Assembly: GCA_036160955.1 (NCBI GenBank)
Contig: JAYYDJ010000095.1
Span: forward strand, 10,403 to 74,402
Direction: 5' to 3'
Source: GCA-2699365 sp036160955
Lineage (GTDB): Bacteria; Verrucomicrobiota; Verrucomicrobiia; Opitutales; Coraliomargaritaceae
Length of the DNA: 64,000 nucleotides
Of this stretch, positions 34,569 through 44,198 are shown in pieces (the stretch's first letter is position 1; each line of letters opens with the position of its first letter). The notes beneath the pieces are model-generated. The model saw nothing but the letters and a program-made list of their open reading frames with translations, did not search any database and had not been told where the DNA came from. The position numbers and the translations under genes are program-made.

Positions 34569-35453
34569 ATGAATGACGTGGCGATTCAAATTAAAGGAGT
34601 TACAAAAGATTTCATTTCAGGTTTTAGAGGGGTGAAGCTTAGAGCAATTGAAGATATAAATCTAGAAGTTGCTAATAACGAGATTTATGGACTTTTAGGT
34701 CCGAATGGAAGTGGTAAGAGCACGACTATAAAAATAGTACTAGGCCTTTTGCGTGCATCTAAAGGTTCGTGTCATATTTATGGTCAACACAGCTATACTT
34801 TGTGCGTTAGAAAAAGTGTCGGTTATCTACCCGAAGCACCTTATTTTCATAGTTATTTGAGTGGCTATGAACTGGTTCGTTATTATGCACGCATCTGTGG
34901 TTTGGATCGGAAGATAGTAAATGAACGTGTGGACGATTCTATCGAACTAGTTAAAATGCAAGAGGCTAAAAATCGACTTATTGGTACATATTCTAAAGGC
35001 ATGTTACAGAGAATTGGACTCGCTCAAGCACTAGTCCATGACCCAAAGCTTGTAATTTTAGATGAACCTACTGCAGGGTTAGACCCAATGGGGACAGAAG
35101 CAGTTGCAGCTATAATACGCACATTAAAAGATCGCGGTAAGACCGTACTAATTTGTTCTCATTTATTAGGTCAAATCGAAGGCTTATGTGATCGAGTAGC
35201 CATCTTGCATAGAGGTCGGTTAATTTGTAGCGGTCGAGTAGAAGATCTACTTCAGCAAACTGAGAGAGAATCGTTCATTGTGAAGGATCTTGGTGTAGAT
35301 GGTCGACTGGCAGTGGAAAAATTAATCAAGAAGCAAGGTGGAAGACTTTCGAGTATAAAAAAGCCACTTCTAAGTCTCAATGAGCTATTTCTTAAGGAGG
35401 TAGAGTTGAGTGAATCAACACACTTAAAAAAGCGTTACGAAGAGACCAAATGA
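34569..35453 (+). CDS. ABC transporter ATP-binding protein (ABC-2 exporter type)
   Basis: A 294-residue ATPase with Walker A (GPNGSGKST), the ABC signature SKGMLQR, Walker B LVILDEPTAGLDP and switch histidine in CSHLLG. Its C-terminal 65 residues (VEDLLQQTERESF onward) are the helical extension of CcmA/NatA-type exporters. The stop overlaps the next ORF's ATG by four bases. It forms an exporter with the permease at 35450. Confidence 0.93.
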   Translation: MNDVAIQIKGVTKDFISGFRGVKLRAIEDINLEVANNEIYGLLGPNGSGKSTTIKIVLGLLRASKGSCHIYGQHSYTLCVRKSVGYLPEAPYFHSYLSGYELVRYYARICGLDRKIVNERVDDSIELVKMQEAKNRLIGTYSKGMLQRIGLAQALVHDPKLVILDEPTAGLDPMGTEAVAAIIRTLKDRGKTVLICSHLLGQIEGLCDRVAILHRGRLICSGRVEDLLQQTERESFIVKDLGVDGRLAVEKLIKKQGGRLSSIKKPLLSLNELFLKEVELSESTHLKKRYEETK

Positions 35454-36283
35454 CAGCATCTTTACAAAGAATACGTTTAATAGCCTATAATACTTTTTTA
35501 GAAGCATTACACCAAAAATTTTTTAGTGCATTATTACTCATTTCAGTGGGCTTAATCCTTACTGCTAGTTTTTTCCAGCAATTTGATTTCGGCACTAACG
35601 AATTAAAATTTATAATTGATTTTGGTTTTGGCGCTATATTCTTTTTTGGTTCTATTTTAGCTATATCTCTAATGGCACAGCTATTTTTTAATGAGATCGA
35701 GAGCCGCACAGTTTTAACTTTATTATCGAAACCTGTTCACAGGTCGGAGTTTTTGATAGGAAAATTTATTGGTACACAGTTCCTTATGTTGATTTTCGTA
35801 TTTGTTCTTTCACTAGTCCTTATTGTAATTTTATTTTGGCGAGAGAGTATATTACTCTCTCGCTTTGGTAATGATGTGAAATTGGATACATTGTTGCATT
35901 ATTACGATATATTCATTTTTGCCATTTTGCAGTGGGTTAGATTTTGTGTGATCGGAGCATTTACATTGCTAATTTGTAGCTTTGCCAAATCTTATGTTTA
36001 TACATTTATTACTTCACTTTTTGTACTCATTGTATGCCAATTGCAGTACATTGCGTATGAGTTGTATGCTCATATGGATGTAGGTCTAACTCGCCTCCTT
36101 GCGCAGTTAGTCGCATGGACTTTTCCTAACTTTCAGCTGTTTAATGTTGGTGATCAATTAGTTCTCGAAGGTAGCTCAAGCCTATCATATTCGACTACTA
36201 TTCATATAATCGGATATGGGTTTATCTATGTGTGCACATATATTTTCTTAGCATATCACAATTTCAAAATGCGTCAGATTTAA
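35450..36283 (+). CDS. ABC-2 type permease
   Basis: A 277-residue protein with about six transmembrane helices (about 25-45, 60-80, 105-128, 155-180, 185-205 and 245-270). A short ESRTVLTLLSKPVHRSEFLIGKF loop typical of NosY/ABC-2 permeases lies after the second helix. It pairs with the ATPase encoded just upstream (four-base overlap). The substrate is unknown. In related genomes such permeases lie beside gliding, lantibiotic or copper genes; none of those is found here. Confidence 0.8.
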   Translation: MTASLQRIRLIAYNTFLEALHQKFFSALLLISVGLILTASFFQQFDFGTNELKFIIDFGFGAIFFFGSILAISLMAQLFFNEIESRTVLTLLSKPVHRSEFLIGKFIGTQFLMLIFVFVLSLVLIVILFWRESILLSRFGNDVKLDTLLHYYDIFIFAILQWVRFCVIGAFTLLICSFAKSYVYTFITSLFVLIVCQLQYIAYELYAHMDVGLTRLLAQLVAWTFPNFQLFNVGDQLVLEGSSSLSYSTTIHIIGYGFIYVCTYIFLAYHNFKMRQI

Positions 36284-36296
36284 GCTTACGGATGTA

Positions 36297-37121
36297 ATGT
36301 TTAGTTTATGTGATACGTGTCCAGTAATGTCTAAAATTTGGACAATTATAATTGTATCAGTATTGCTTATATGCTCCGCATTTCTGTCACAACCTTTAGA
36401 GAACAGAGCTTGGCAAGAGGTAGATAGTCAGCAGTTGCGTGTAAATATTAAGGCAGTCGAGGATTCACTAGGGCAGGGTTTAGCGGTTGGAATTCTTGGA
36501 GGATTTCGGGGTATCTTAGCTGATTTTGCTTGGTTGCATCTAAGTGCAGTTTGGGTTAATGAAGATAGGCTAAAACTGTCGGCTATGATTCGATTAGTGA
36601 CGACTTTAGATCCTCGCCCTGAATTTTTTTGGATCAATGCAGCTCGCATGGTTGCTTATGATGTTCCAGCTTGGCGGATTCGAAAAGCTGGCGGTTATAA
36701 TTCTATTTCGGACATTCAAAAATCTGCGATCGATAAGGAGCAAGCGGGTCAAGCTTTCGAGATTTTGAAGAGAGCTATAAATTATCACCCGAATACGGCT
36801 CGCCTACCGATGGAAATTGGACAGATTTACTTGAATAGACTTCAGAACGATGCGCTCGCAGCTAAGTGGTTCTATGAGGCTAGTAAATTTCCAGATGCAC
36901 CTGAATTTGTTGTACGTATTTATGCAGAGTTGTTGCGTCGCCAGGGTAAATTAGTTGAGGCTTATAAATATTTGACGCAGATTTATCCTAGTTTGATAAA
37001 CACCTCTGATTATAATCAATCACTTGTTCTAGAACGTATACAAATGCTGGAGAATGACCTTAACATAATGAAAGAGAATCGTTTTCAAGCCACTATTATA
37101 AACACATGGAAAGACTTATGA
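36297..37121 (+). CDS. Membrane-anchored TPR protein
   Basis: A 274-residue protein (an ATG at 36327 would give 264). It has one N-terminal transmembrane helix (about 14-31) and a conserved GGFRGILADFAWLHLSAVWVNED segment, which looks like an outward-facing helix hairpin. TPR-type helices follow: AGQAFEILKRAINYHPNTARLPMEIGQIYL, then LAAKWFYEASKF and the LVEAYKYLTQIYP segment. It starts 14 bases after the permease gene, so it is probably the third exporter component or an adaptor. I have seen similar ABC-2/TPR neighbours in Planctomycetes-Verrucomicrobia, without a known function. Confidence 0.65.
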   Translation: MFSLCDTCPVMSKIWTIIIVSVLLICSAFLSQPLENRAWQEVDSQQLRVNIKAVEDSLGQGLAVGILGGFRGILADFAWLHLSAVWVNEDRLKLSAMIRLVTTLDPRPEFFWINAARMVAYDVPAWRIRKAGGYNSISDIQKSAIDKEQAGQAFEILKRAINYHPNTARLPMEIGQIYLNRLQNDALAAKWFYEASKFPDAPEFVVRIYAELLRRQGKLVEAYKYLTQIYPSLINTSDYNQSLVLERIQMLENDLNIMKENRFQATIINTWKDL

Positions 37122-37158
37122 GAGCCTTGATTTTTTATAATTTTTTTTGAAACAGTGT

Positions 37159-37998
37159 ATGAATTTATCAAGCCGCCAATCTCGGGCTATTTATGATGCT
37201 AATGTAAAGCATCGCATTAATGCTGGGCGAATCGCAGTGCGTGAACAAATAGCATTTTTTAGTCGACAATTTGGTCAAATAGCGAGCGAATGGAAAAAAG
37301 ATGATACGCGGGTTACTTTCGCAGATTTTGCAATTGCAGAAAGAGTTTCTGCCTCTTTACGCCGTGATTTCTCTGAGGATATCTTTTGTAGCGAAGAAGC
37401 CAATCCTTTGGATGAAATTTTGGAACTTAACTCTGAGTTTGCTTGGATCATTGATCCTATTGATGGAACGAATAATTTTGCACTTGGATTTCCAATTTGT
37501 TCAATCTCATTAGCTCTATTATATAATGGTGAACCAATTTATGGTTTCATATATGATCATGGTACAGGTAAATTATATGAGGGTGGGTGCGGATATGGCG
37601 TACGCACCAATTCACAAAAGATTAAGCGTGACCAATTGGTTGCTAATGCACAAGTGATGTTGGGCTTACACTTTCCTATGACCAATTCCCAATTAGTAGG
37701 TTTGATACCTATGATGAAGAAGTACCGTTGTCGTTGTATCGGGAGTGGTGCATTGACTGCAACTTACGTAGCGACTGGTTATCTGAGTGGATCGATTGAT
37801 TATCGAGTAAAAGTATGGGATATAGCAGCTGCTTATGCATTATGCAAAGCAGTGAAAGTAGAATTTCATTTCTTAAAAAAACCACCTTTCCCACTAAAAA
37901 AATTCCACCCTAATATGGATTTCTGTCCTTACTATGCCGGAACAAATGCATTTTGTAAGGAATTAGCCACTTCTTTGAAAATACAAAATATTTATTAG
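37159..37998 (+). CDS. Inositol monophosphatase family protein
   Basis: A 279-residue Mg-dependent phosphatase with all metal sites of the family. These are Glu in CSEEANP, the signature IIDPIDGTNNFALGFP and the late VWDIAAAYAL. Members act on inositol phosphate, 3'-phosphoadenosine 5'-phosphate or sugar phosphates; which one applies cannot be read. The ATG at 37159 is preferred; a TTG at 37147 adds four residues. It is downstream of the TPR gene (gap 37) and its end overlaps tatA by four bases, tail to tail. Confidence 0.85.
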   Translation: MNLSSRQSRAIYDANVKHRINAGRIAVREQIAFFSRQFGQIASEWKKDDTRVTFADFAIAERVSASLRRDFSEDIFCSEEANPLDEILELNSEFAWIIDPIDGTNNFALGFPICSISLALLYNGEPIYGFIYDHGTGKLYEGGCGYGVRTNSQKIKRDQLVANAQVMLGLHFPMTNSQLVGLIPMMKKYRCRCIGSGALTATYVATGYLSGSIDYRVKVWDIAAAYALCKAVKVEFHFLKKPPFPLKKFHPNMDFCPYYAGTNAFCKELATSLKIQNIY

Positions 37999-38300
37999 CA
38001 GTCTTTAGATTTAGGTTCAGATTCTGAATCGATTTCCTGATTATCCAGTGGACTCGTTTTTTGCAGATTTTGTATTTGTTCGGATTCGGCAACTTCGCTA
38101 GTATTTTGGTCATCCATTGCAGTCTGAATGTCATTCTCTATCTCAGAGGTAGCTTTTTTAAATTCACGTATAGATTTACCAAATGAACGGAAGAGTTCCG
38201 GCAATCTTTTCGCCCCAAAAAGCAACAGCACTACCAAAAAAATTAGAATTAATTCTGGCGCGCGAAGATTTTGGATAAAGGCTAAGTTTGTAATATGCAT
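37995..38300 (-). CDS. tatA: Sec-independent protein translocase TatA
   Basis: A 101-residue protein with one N-terminal helix and an amphipathic helix: APELILIFLVVLLLFGAKRLPELFRSFGKSIREFKKA (about 14-50), in pieces the TatA/Hcf106 hallmark (FG.KRLPEL..s.Gk). A long polar Ser/Asp/Glu-rich tail follows. TatA forms the pore for folded proteins; tatB and tatC are not in the window. It follows the small lipoprotein gene by 17 bases on the same strand and may be transcribed from rpoD onward. Confidence 0.92.
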   Translation of the reverse strand: MHITNLAFIQNLRAPELILIFLVVLLLFGAKRLPELFRSFGKSIREFKKATSEIENDIQTAMDDQNTSEVAESEQIQNLQKTSPLDNQEIDSESEPKSKDC

Positions 38301-38317
38301 AAATATAAGTATATTAA

Positions 38318-38707
38318 TTATGTATTCGCGTCACGAAATATTTTTCTCAAAGATTCGTGTTGTTGTTTAGAGGCTTTAAATATTTTATCATTTATCTGTG
38401 GAGTGCCATCTAGGATGTAAGCAGTTTTTAAACTATCATTCAATTTTATTATGCCTTTGAGTACTCCAGTTTGTTCTCCATTGGCATCTCTTGAAACTAG
38501 GAATTCATTACTTAACTCATTTCCAAATTGTATTGTTGCAAGTCTTTCTTTGAGGTCAATATGCACTATACGAGAAGTTCTCTCGTAATTTTGAGTTAGC
38601 GAAATATTTGTATCGGGTGAGTTAGGGTTACTTTTACTTACGTTACTACACCCAATTGCTATAAAACAAATAATAATAAGTAAGCAGTTATAGGTTCTTG
38701 TGTACAT
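38318..38707 (-). CDS. Hypothetical small lipoprotein
   Basis: A 129-residue exported protein with a signal peptide and lipobox IAIGC (Cys at about residue 20), then a Ser/Asn linker and a small beta-rich region. The latter has RIVHIDLKERLATIQFGNE, FLVSRDANGEQTGVLKGII and a basic end. The pattern of a strand, then GEQTGVLKG, resembles small lipoproteins of related genomes with an OB-like fold, but no family is assigned. It lies 49 bases after rpoD. Confidence 0.55.
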   Translation of the reverse strand: MYTRTYNCLLIIICFIAIGCSNVSKSNPNSPDTNISLTQNYERTSRIVHIDLKERLATIQFGNELSNEFLVSRDANGEQTGVLKGIIKLNDSLKTAYILDGTPQINDKIFKASKQQHESLRKIFRDANT

Positions 38708-38756
38708 ATGAAAGGTTTATATTTCTTTTTATTAATTATAACTGTTGAGCAGATGG

Positions 38757-40751
38757 TTAGCTTTTGCCCATCTCTCGCTTGAGAGCTTCCATTCCGGGCT
38801 TTTCAATATTAATGTCACCTTCGAAGAAACCGTGCAACTGACGTATGCGAGTGGGATGTCGCATCTTGCGTAGAGCTTTTGCTTCAATTTGCCGAATACG
38901 CTCACGAGTAACTTTAAATTGGCGACCGACTTCTTCAAGTGTACGTGAGTACCCATCAGCTAATCCAAAACGCAAGGATAGAACTTTTTGCTCACGTTCA
39001 GTTAGGCTATCGAGAACGTCAGTGATTTTTTCACGCAATAGGCTATAAGCTGTCATATCGTATGGATTTTCAGCTCCTTTGTCTTCAATGAAATCTCCAA
39101 AATTAGTATCGTCTGAATCTCCCACAGGACTCTGTAGTGAGATTGGCTGTTGTGCCATTTTCATAATCTGTTGCACGCGTTCAATAGGTAAATTCATTTC
39201 GTCAGCAACTTCTTCAGCGGTAGGCTCATGGCCTAACTCTTGGAGTAACTGTTTTTGAACCTGCATTACCTTGTTGAGAGTCTCGATCATATGTACGGGA
39301 ATACGTATCGTGCGTGCTTGATCTGCGATCGACCGAGTAATCGCCTGGCGAATCCACCATGTGGCGTAGGTAGAGAATTTGTATCCCCTACGATATTCAA
39401 ATTTTTCAACTGCTTTCATTAAGCCCATATTACCTTCTTGAATTAGGTCGAGGAAGGAGAGTCCACGATTAGTATATTTTTTGGCTATTGATATGACTAA
39501 GCGAAGATTAGCCTCAACCATTTCGGTTTTTGCTTTGTGCGCTTCACGTATACCGACTCTGACTTCACGTAAGATATCTAGTAGTTCTACCGCTTCAATT
39601 TTGAATTCTAATTTTATTTGATCAAAACGTTTGTTGATAGAAGCTAAATTAACTTTTTTGCGTCGGCGAGCAGATACTTTTTTAGCAATTTCAATATCAT
39701 CACTAAGATCCTTTAGCTCTCGGTAAATTGGATGTAGATCTTTTAGGAAGTCTTCGAATACTTTTAGTTTCAAGCAGTACTTTCGAAGCACTAGACGAAG
39801 TTCACCTTCGTACTTCTTCATACGCGTGCGTGCGCGCTTACGATTACTTTCATTTCCAGCTGCTACAGATTCAAGTTGGCTATCCCAAGCTGCATATATT
39901 CGCTCGCCTAGTTTGTGTGCTTGTTCAAGAAGTTTTGGTAGACTGTTAAAGTAAGTCTCTCGACTCTCAATTTTTTTATCCAAAACTACGCGGTCAAAGC
40001 GTTCTTCACGGTTGAGTAGCTTCTGGATAATATTATTTTGAAACTCTAGAGTTAGTGTTGTTGAAAACAGTGCGTCTTGGGCACGCAATTCAGCTTTTTC
40101 TATGCGCTTTGATATCGCTACCTCTTCTTCTCGGGTCAAAAGTGGGACTTGTCCCATTTGCTTGAGATACATTCGAACTGGATCATCAAGAATGTCGTTT
40201 TGAGAGGTACGAACTTCTTTCTCCTCTGTCTCCTCTTGGCGTGCCTTAAAAGCTTCTACTTCACTGTCATCGAGAATTTCTACTTCGAGGTTTTGTAAAA
40301 TAGAAATAACATTTTCAATCTCATCAGGGCTATTGATACTTTCAGGAAGAGCTTTATTTATGTCTTTATAGGTTAAAAATCCTTGCTCTTTTGATAGGCG
40401 AATGAGAACTCGAATTCTTTCATTTAGCTTTTCCTGAGCCTTCGGAGAGAGGCGACGCTTTTTCGGGGCTATTGCACCAGCTATTTGTGCTTCAATTTTA
40501 GCTTCATTTGAATGTCTGCTGCTAGATTTTAAAATTTTCTTAGAATCCACTATTTTTTTTGAGCGCGTATTATTAGTAACAGATGACTTTTTACTAGTCT
40601 CAACAGCTACTTTTTTCTTTGCAGTTTTTTTAGTAACTGGCTTTTTAGCAGCATCCTTCTTACTACTAACTTTTTTCGCGACAGCCTTCTTTATTGTGGG
40701 ATTGTTTTTAGTCGCAGTCTTTTTAGTAGTCTTTTTCTTTACAGCAGGCAT
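38757..40751 (-). CDS. rpoD: Primary RNA polymerase sigma factor with lysine-rich tail
   Basis: Housekeeping sigma-70 of 664 residues. An extra N-terminal tail (1-66) holds 23 lysines in repeated pairs (KK with A, T, V, P). Region 1.1 follows (about 85-165), then region 1.2 with DDPVRMYLKQMG. A roughly 190-residue non-conserved insert precedes regions 2.1-2.4 (LRLVISIAKKYTNRG, FSTYATWWIRQAITRSIADQ). Region 3 then leads to region 4 with VTRERIRQIEAKALRKMRHP. Such lysine/alanine tails resemble histone H1 C-termini. It begins 24 bases after dnaG, as in the macromolecular synthesis operon; rpsU is absent. Confidence 0.95.
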   Translation of the reverse strand: MPAVKKKTTKKTATKNNPTIKKAVAKKVSSKKDAAKKPVTKKTAKKKVAVETSKKSSVTNNTRSKKIVDSKKILKSSSRHSNEAKIEAQIAGAIAPKKRRLSPKAQEKLNERIRVLIRLSKEQGFLTYKDINKALPESINSPDEIENVISILQNLEVEILDDSEVEAFKARQEETEEKEVRTSQNDILDDPVRMYLKQMGQVPLLTREEEVAISKRIEKAELRAQDALFSTTLTLEFQNNIIQKLLNREERFDRVVLDKKIESRETYFNSLPKLLEQAHKLGERIYAAWDSQLESVAAGNESNRKRARTRMKKYEGELRLVLRKYCLKLKVFEDFLKDLHPIYRELKDLSDDIEIAKKVSARRRKKVNLASINKRFDQIKLEFKIEAVELLDILREVRVGIREAHKAKTEMVEANLRLVISIAKKYTNRGLSFLDLIQEGNMGLMKAVEKFEYRRGYKFSTYATWWIRQAITRSIADQARTIRIPVHMIETLNKVMQVQKQLLQELGHEPTAEEVADEMNLPIERVQQIMKMAQQPISLQSPVGDSDDTNFGDFIEDKGAENPYDMTAYSLLREKITDVLDSLTEREQKVLSLRFGLADGYSRTLEEVGRQFKVTRERIRQIEAKALRKMRHPTRIRQLHGFFEGDINIEKPGMEALKREMGKS

Positions 40752-40775
40752 AACAGTTTAAGAGTCTTGGTATAT

Positions 40776-42608
40776 TTACAATTCGATATTAATAGGTTGG
40801 GCGATTTTAGTGCGTAAATTCTTAACTTTCTGCATAAGTTCAATTTCTTTTCCCTCAGAGTCCGCGTTGGTAATTTTTTGTTCCAGAGAGTTTTTTTTGT
40901 TAACTAAATGATTGCGATAAAGTGTTTTCAGGCAGGCTATTATTTGCTCCTTAGGTGTTTCGACTTCTAAATCTCGCATATTAATATCAGCTAAAATTTG
41001 GCGGTCTTGAGTACTTACCATTAGTTGTTCCATACTTTTAGTATCTGTTACAAGTCCCTCACGAAACTCAGCAAGAATGCGGACTAACAAAGCGCCTGTC
41101 TGAGAATTCGTATTAATCCATTCGTAATTAATAATTTGAGAAACATTTAAACCATATTCGGGAAAATGGAAAATTAGCCAAAGTAGCTCCCAAGTGGCTT
41201 GTGTCAATAGCGCGTCTTTAGTACTACTATTGTGTGATGGAGCATTATCTTGTGATCTTTTCTGCGTACTATTCTTCCTGCTGAGCTTGTAATCTCGCAG
41301 GGCAGCAAGAGGGTCTACTTTTAAGCGTCTGGCGGCCGCTTGGATATAATCTTCCCGTGCGACTTCTGAATTCACGTATTGAAGAAGGTCGAATACATTA
41401 CGCAGAGCCGTTGTTTTTTCATGTGTGGATGGTTTTCGATCTTTAGGTAGATATTCCGCTATGGCTAATTCTATTCCATCACAAGCTTCTGTGCGAAGAG
41501 CATGTAGCGCATCAGCACCATGCTTGCGAAGTAGATTATCTGGATCCGCATTTTCTGGCAGTAGTAAAAATCTGAAGTCGAGGCCAGCTTTTAGCGCAAT
41601 AGGTACATAGCGCAGTGCCGCTTTATGTCCTGCAGAATCTCCGTCGAGGAGACATTCGACTTGTTTCGGGTCGTATCGACGCATTAGCGTAACTTGTTCG
41701 TCAGTTAGTGCAGTTCCCTGCGGAGCGACTGCAGTATGTAGACCAACCGTCCAACATCGGATAGCATCCAGTTGTCCTTCAACTAATATAAAGTGATCAT
41801 TGTGATCTTTTAAGTGAGTACGAGCATGATCCAGACCAAATAGTATTCGGCCTTTGTGAAAAATGGGTGTTTCTGGTGAGTTTATATACTTTGCATCTCT
41901 CGCAGGGTCGTTTTGAGGGGTTTGCTCTAACTTGCGAGCAGTGAAGGCAACAACGCGCCCTTGAACATCTCTTATGGGAATGATTAATCGACCTCTAAAA
42001 CGAGATTTGAAGCGCCTATGATCTCTTTCATTTTCATATGCAAAGAACAATCCAGAACGATGCATAGCAGCAAGCGAAATTTCACGCTCTTTACACAGTA
42101 GTGCAAAGGAATCAATGGCAGTCGGCGCATAGCCTATTTTAAATTCAGTGGCATTTTCTAAGCTAAAGCCTCTTTTTTCTGTCCAATAGGTACGAACAGG
42201 AGTAGCCTCCTTACTTTTTAAAAATTGGTTGTGGAACCAGTTAGTTGCTAGATCATGTAGTTCAAAGAGTTGTTTTCGCAATGAAACATCTTCACGTGAG
42301 GGTCCTCCTGCTTCGTACTCTAAGCTGTGATTAAATTTCTTAGCAATAAATTCAACCGCTTCTATAAATTCTAAATTTTCTACCTTCATTATGAAAGTGA
42401 ACAAATCGCCGCCTTCACCAGTACTAAAGCATTTGTAAAAACCTCGATCTGGGTGTACATAAAAGGATGGTGTGTTTTCTTGTGTAAATGGACTTAAACC
42501 CTTCCAAGATCCACCTGCTCGCTTAAGTTGCACGTAAGGGGATACCACATCCACCAAGTCTACTTGGTGTTTCATTGTTTCGATAGAGCTATTCGCAACG
42601 CGGGGCAC
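40776..42608 (-). CDS. dnaG: DNA primase, zinc ribbon ligands lost
   Basis: Makes RNA primers for replication. The 610-residue protein has the N-terminal domain that normally is a CHC2 zinc ribbon. Here the ligands are mostly replaced: CPFH reads SPFT (39-42) and CFGC reads CFST (60-63), though TPSF and GEGGD remain. The Toprim core is intact (FILVEGQLDAIRCW and LLDGDSAGHKA), as is the RNA polymerase-like segment with the GRLIIPI region. The C-terminal helicase-binding region is present. Bacteroidota DnaG is similarly degraded in my memory. It starts with a GTG at 42608 and precedes rpoD. Confidence 0.93.
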   Translation of the reverse strand: MPRVANSSIETMKHQVDLVDVVSPYVQLKRAGGSWKGLSPFTQENTPSFYVHPDRGFYKCFSTGEGGDLFTFIMKVENLEFIEAVEFIAKKFNHSLEYEAGGPSREDVSLRKQLFELHDLATNWFHNQFLKSKEATPVRTYWTEKRGFSLENATEFKIGYAPTAIDSFALLCKEREISLAAMHRSGLFFAYENERDHRRFKSRFRGRLIIPIRDVQGRVVAFTARKLEQTPQNDPARDAKYINSPETPIFHKGRILFGLDHARTHLKDHNDHFILVEGQLDAIRCWTVGLHTAVAPQGTALTDEQVTLMRRYDPKQVECLLDGDSAGHKAALRYVPIALKAGLDFRFLLLPENADPDNLLRKHGADALHALRTEACDGIELAIAEYLPKDRKPSTHEKTTALRNVFDLLQYVNSEVAREDYIQAAARRLKVDPLAALRDYKLSRKNSTQKRSQDNAPSHNSSTKDALLTQATWELLWLIFHFPEYGLNVSQIINYEWINTNSQTGALLVRILAEFREGLVTDTKSMEQLMVSTQDRQILADINMRDLEVETPKEQIIACLKTLYRNHLVNKKNSLEQKITNADSEGKEIELMQKVKNLRTKIAQPINIEL

Positions 42609-42646
42609 TTCTTTAGGATGAGCTGATAATTTATATTAAGTGTGAG

Positions 42647-44137
42647 TTATCGAAAACGCTCTAATGCAGCGTCGGCCTCAGCGCGGAGTGGGTGATTTGG
42701 AGAAATTTCAAGGAATCTGCTGTACATGAACCCTGCAGCAGTGGTATTATTAATTACTTTATCATATACTCGTGCAAGAGAGAGAGCAATATCTGCATTT
42801 TTAGGAAAGCGGTCATACGCAGTTTCCAGTTCAGCTAGGAATTGCCCAGATGGCTTGTTGCGTTGGGCAATCCGAAGATAATTAATTGTGTATTTAATTT
42901 CGCTCGGTGAGAGACGAATAGCTTCTAGAGCAGTTGTCTCGGCATTTGCTAGTTGTTTATCTAATAAGTAAACTTGAGAGAGTTCATCCCAAATTTCTGG
43001 ATTATTGTTTGCTTGTCCTAATGCCTGCCAATATAAGCGGATGGATTTATTGTAATTTAGGTCGTACTGGGCACTTCTGGCATTTGAAATTAGTTTTTCG
43101 AAGTTTGGCTCATGTGGGGTAAATTCTATATTTGCTTCCTCTGTAATCTGTTTCTCTGTAGTTACGTTATTAATAGCAGGCTGGGTGGCAATTTTTTGCA
43201 TTTTCTCAAAATCTTCTATTCCATCAGATTTTATGCTTCTGTTAGCCTGATTTAAATCTTTCGCGGTTGATTTTCCTGCTTTAAGTGGTGAATTTTCTAC
43301 ATTTGCTAATGCTTTTTTTCGAGCCTCATTGGCTTTATCTAAATTAGCTTTAGAAATATCAATTTCTTCTTTCCAACGCTGTAATTCCTTACGTGCCTTA
43401 GTCCAATTGCTGGCATCTAAAGCGCCTGGAAAGCGTTCATCTAGTTGCAAGATAACTTCTTCTGCTTGTGCCAAGTTATTATTACTCAATTTTATTTCAA
43501 GAAGTCCAAACAATGCATCTAGTGCATCTATATTTTCGCTGTTTGTGGCATTAATAAACCAGTACTCTGCCCGGGAAGGGTTATCGAGCAACAAGAACAA
43601 TCGACCAAGAGCTGCCGCAGTACTTGAATCTGTTAGGTTAACTTTTTCTGGAACACTTTTAAGGTATGCTTCGAGAGCCGGTTGGAGTTGTTTTTCTGCC
43701 ATCCTATGTTGAGCAAGTTGTGTCCATAGCTCCGATGATAACGCGCTAGAATCTAAATCAGCTAATTTTTCTAATAAATGTCCAGCCGCCTCATTTGCAT
43801 TTAGTAAAGTTTTAATTGTTTTTATTAGTAGATCAACGTCTTGTGGGGATTGTTCGTGTGCCTGCTCAAAAAATAAAGCGGCCATAGTAGCATCATCTTT
43901 GCGTAAATAGACCTGTCCAATTTGCTCCAAAATTTCTACATCTTGGGGTGCTTGCACGCGAAGGTTTTCGAGTTTTACCAGTGCCCCATCATAGTCGCCA
44001 TTTTCTTTTAATTCTAAAGCAAATAGCAGATTTTTTTTTCTAGTAGCTTCAGGATCCGAACAACCTATTAGCCAAGCTAAGCTAATAATTAACAGGGAAA
44101 TAAGAGTGCTGGTTTGATTGGCTTTGGGCATATTCAT
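42647..44137 (-). CDS. TPR-repeat lipoprotein
   Basis: A 496-residue lipoprotein (lipobox LIGC, Cys about residue 26). TPR repeats span about 30-250 (LLFALELKENGDYDGALVKLENL, LEQIGQVYLRKDDATMAALFF). A Lys/Ala/Glu-rich linker (about 260-340) has a coiled-coil character, and a second TPR block runs 350-496. Such proteins act as envelope assembly scaffolds. It lies 38 bases before dnaG on the same strand and may head the dnaG-rpoD transcript. No specific partner is recognised. Confidence 0.72.
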   Translation of the reverse strand: MNMPKANQTSTLISLLIISLAWLIGCSDPEATRKKNLLFALELKENGDYDGALVKLENLRVQAPQDVEILEQIGQVYLRKDDATMAALFFEQAHEQSPQDVDLLIKTIKTLLNANEAAGHLLEKLADLDSSALSSELWTQLAQHRMAEKQLQPALEAYLKSVPEKVNLTDSSTAAALGRLFLLLDNPSRAEYWFINATNSENIDALDALFGLLEIKLSNNNLAQAEEVILQLDERFPGALDASNWTKARKELQRWKEEIDISKANLDKANEARKKALANVENSPLKAGKSTAKDLNQANRSIKSDGIEDFEKMQKIATQPAINNVTTEKQITEEANIEFTPHEPNFEKLISNARSAQYDLNYNKSIRLYWQALGQANNNPEIWDELSQVYLLDKQLANAETTALEAIRLSPSEIKYTINYLRIAQRNKPSGQFLAELETAYDRFPKNADIALSLARVYDKVINNTTAAGFMYSRFLEISPNHPLRAEADAALERFR

Positions 44138-44198
44138 TATATGAATGCAGCGCTAGTGTTATTTGCAGTTTACGAATGCATTACAATGTTCACTGTTG

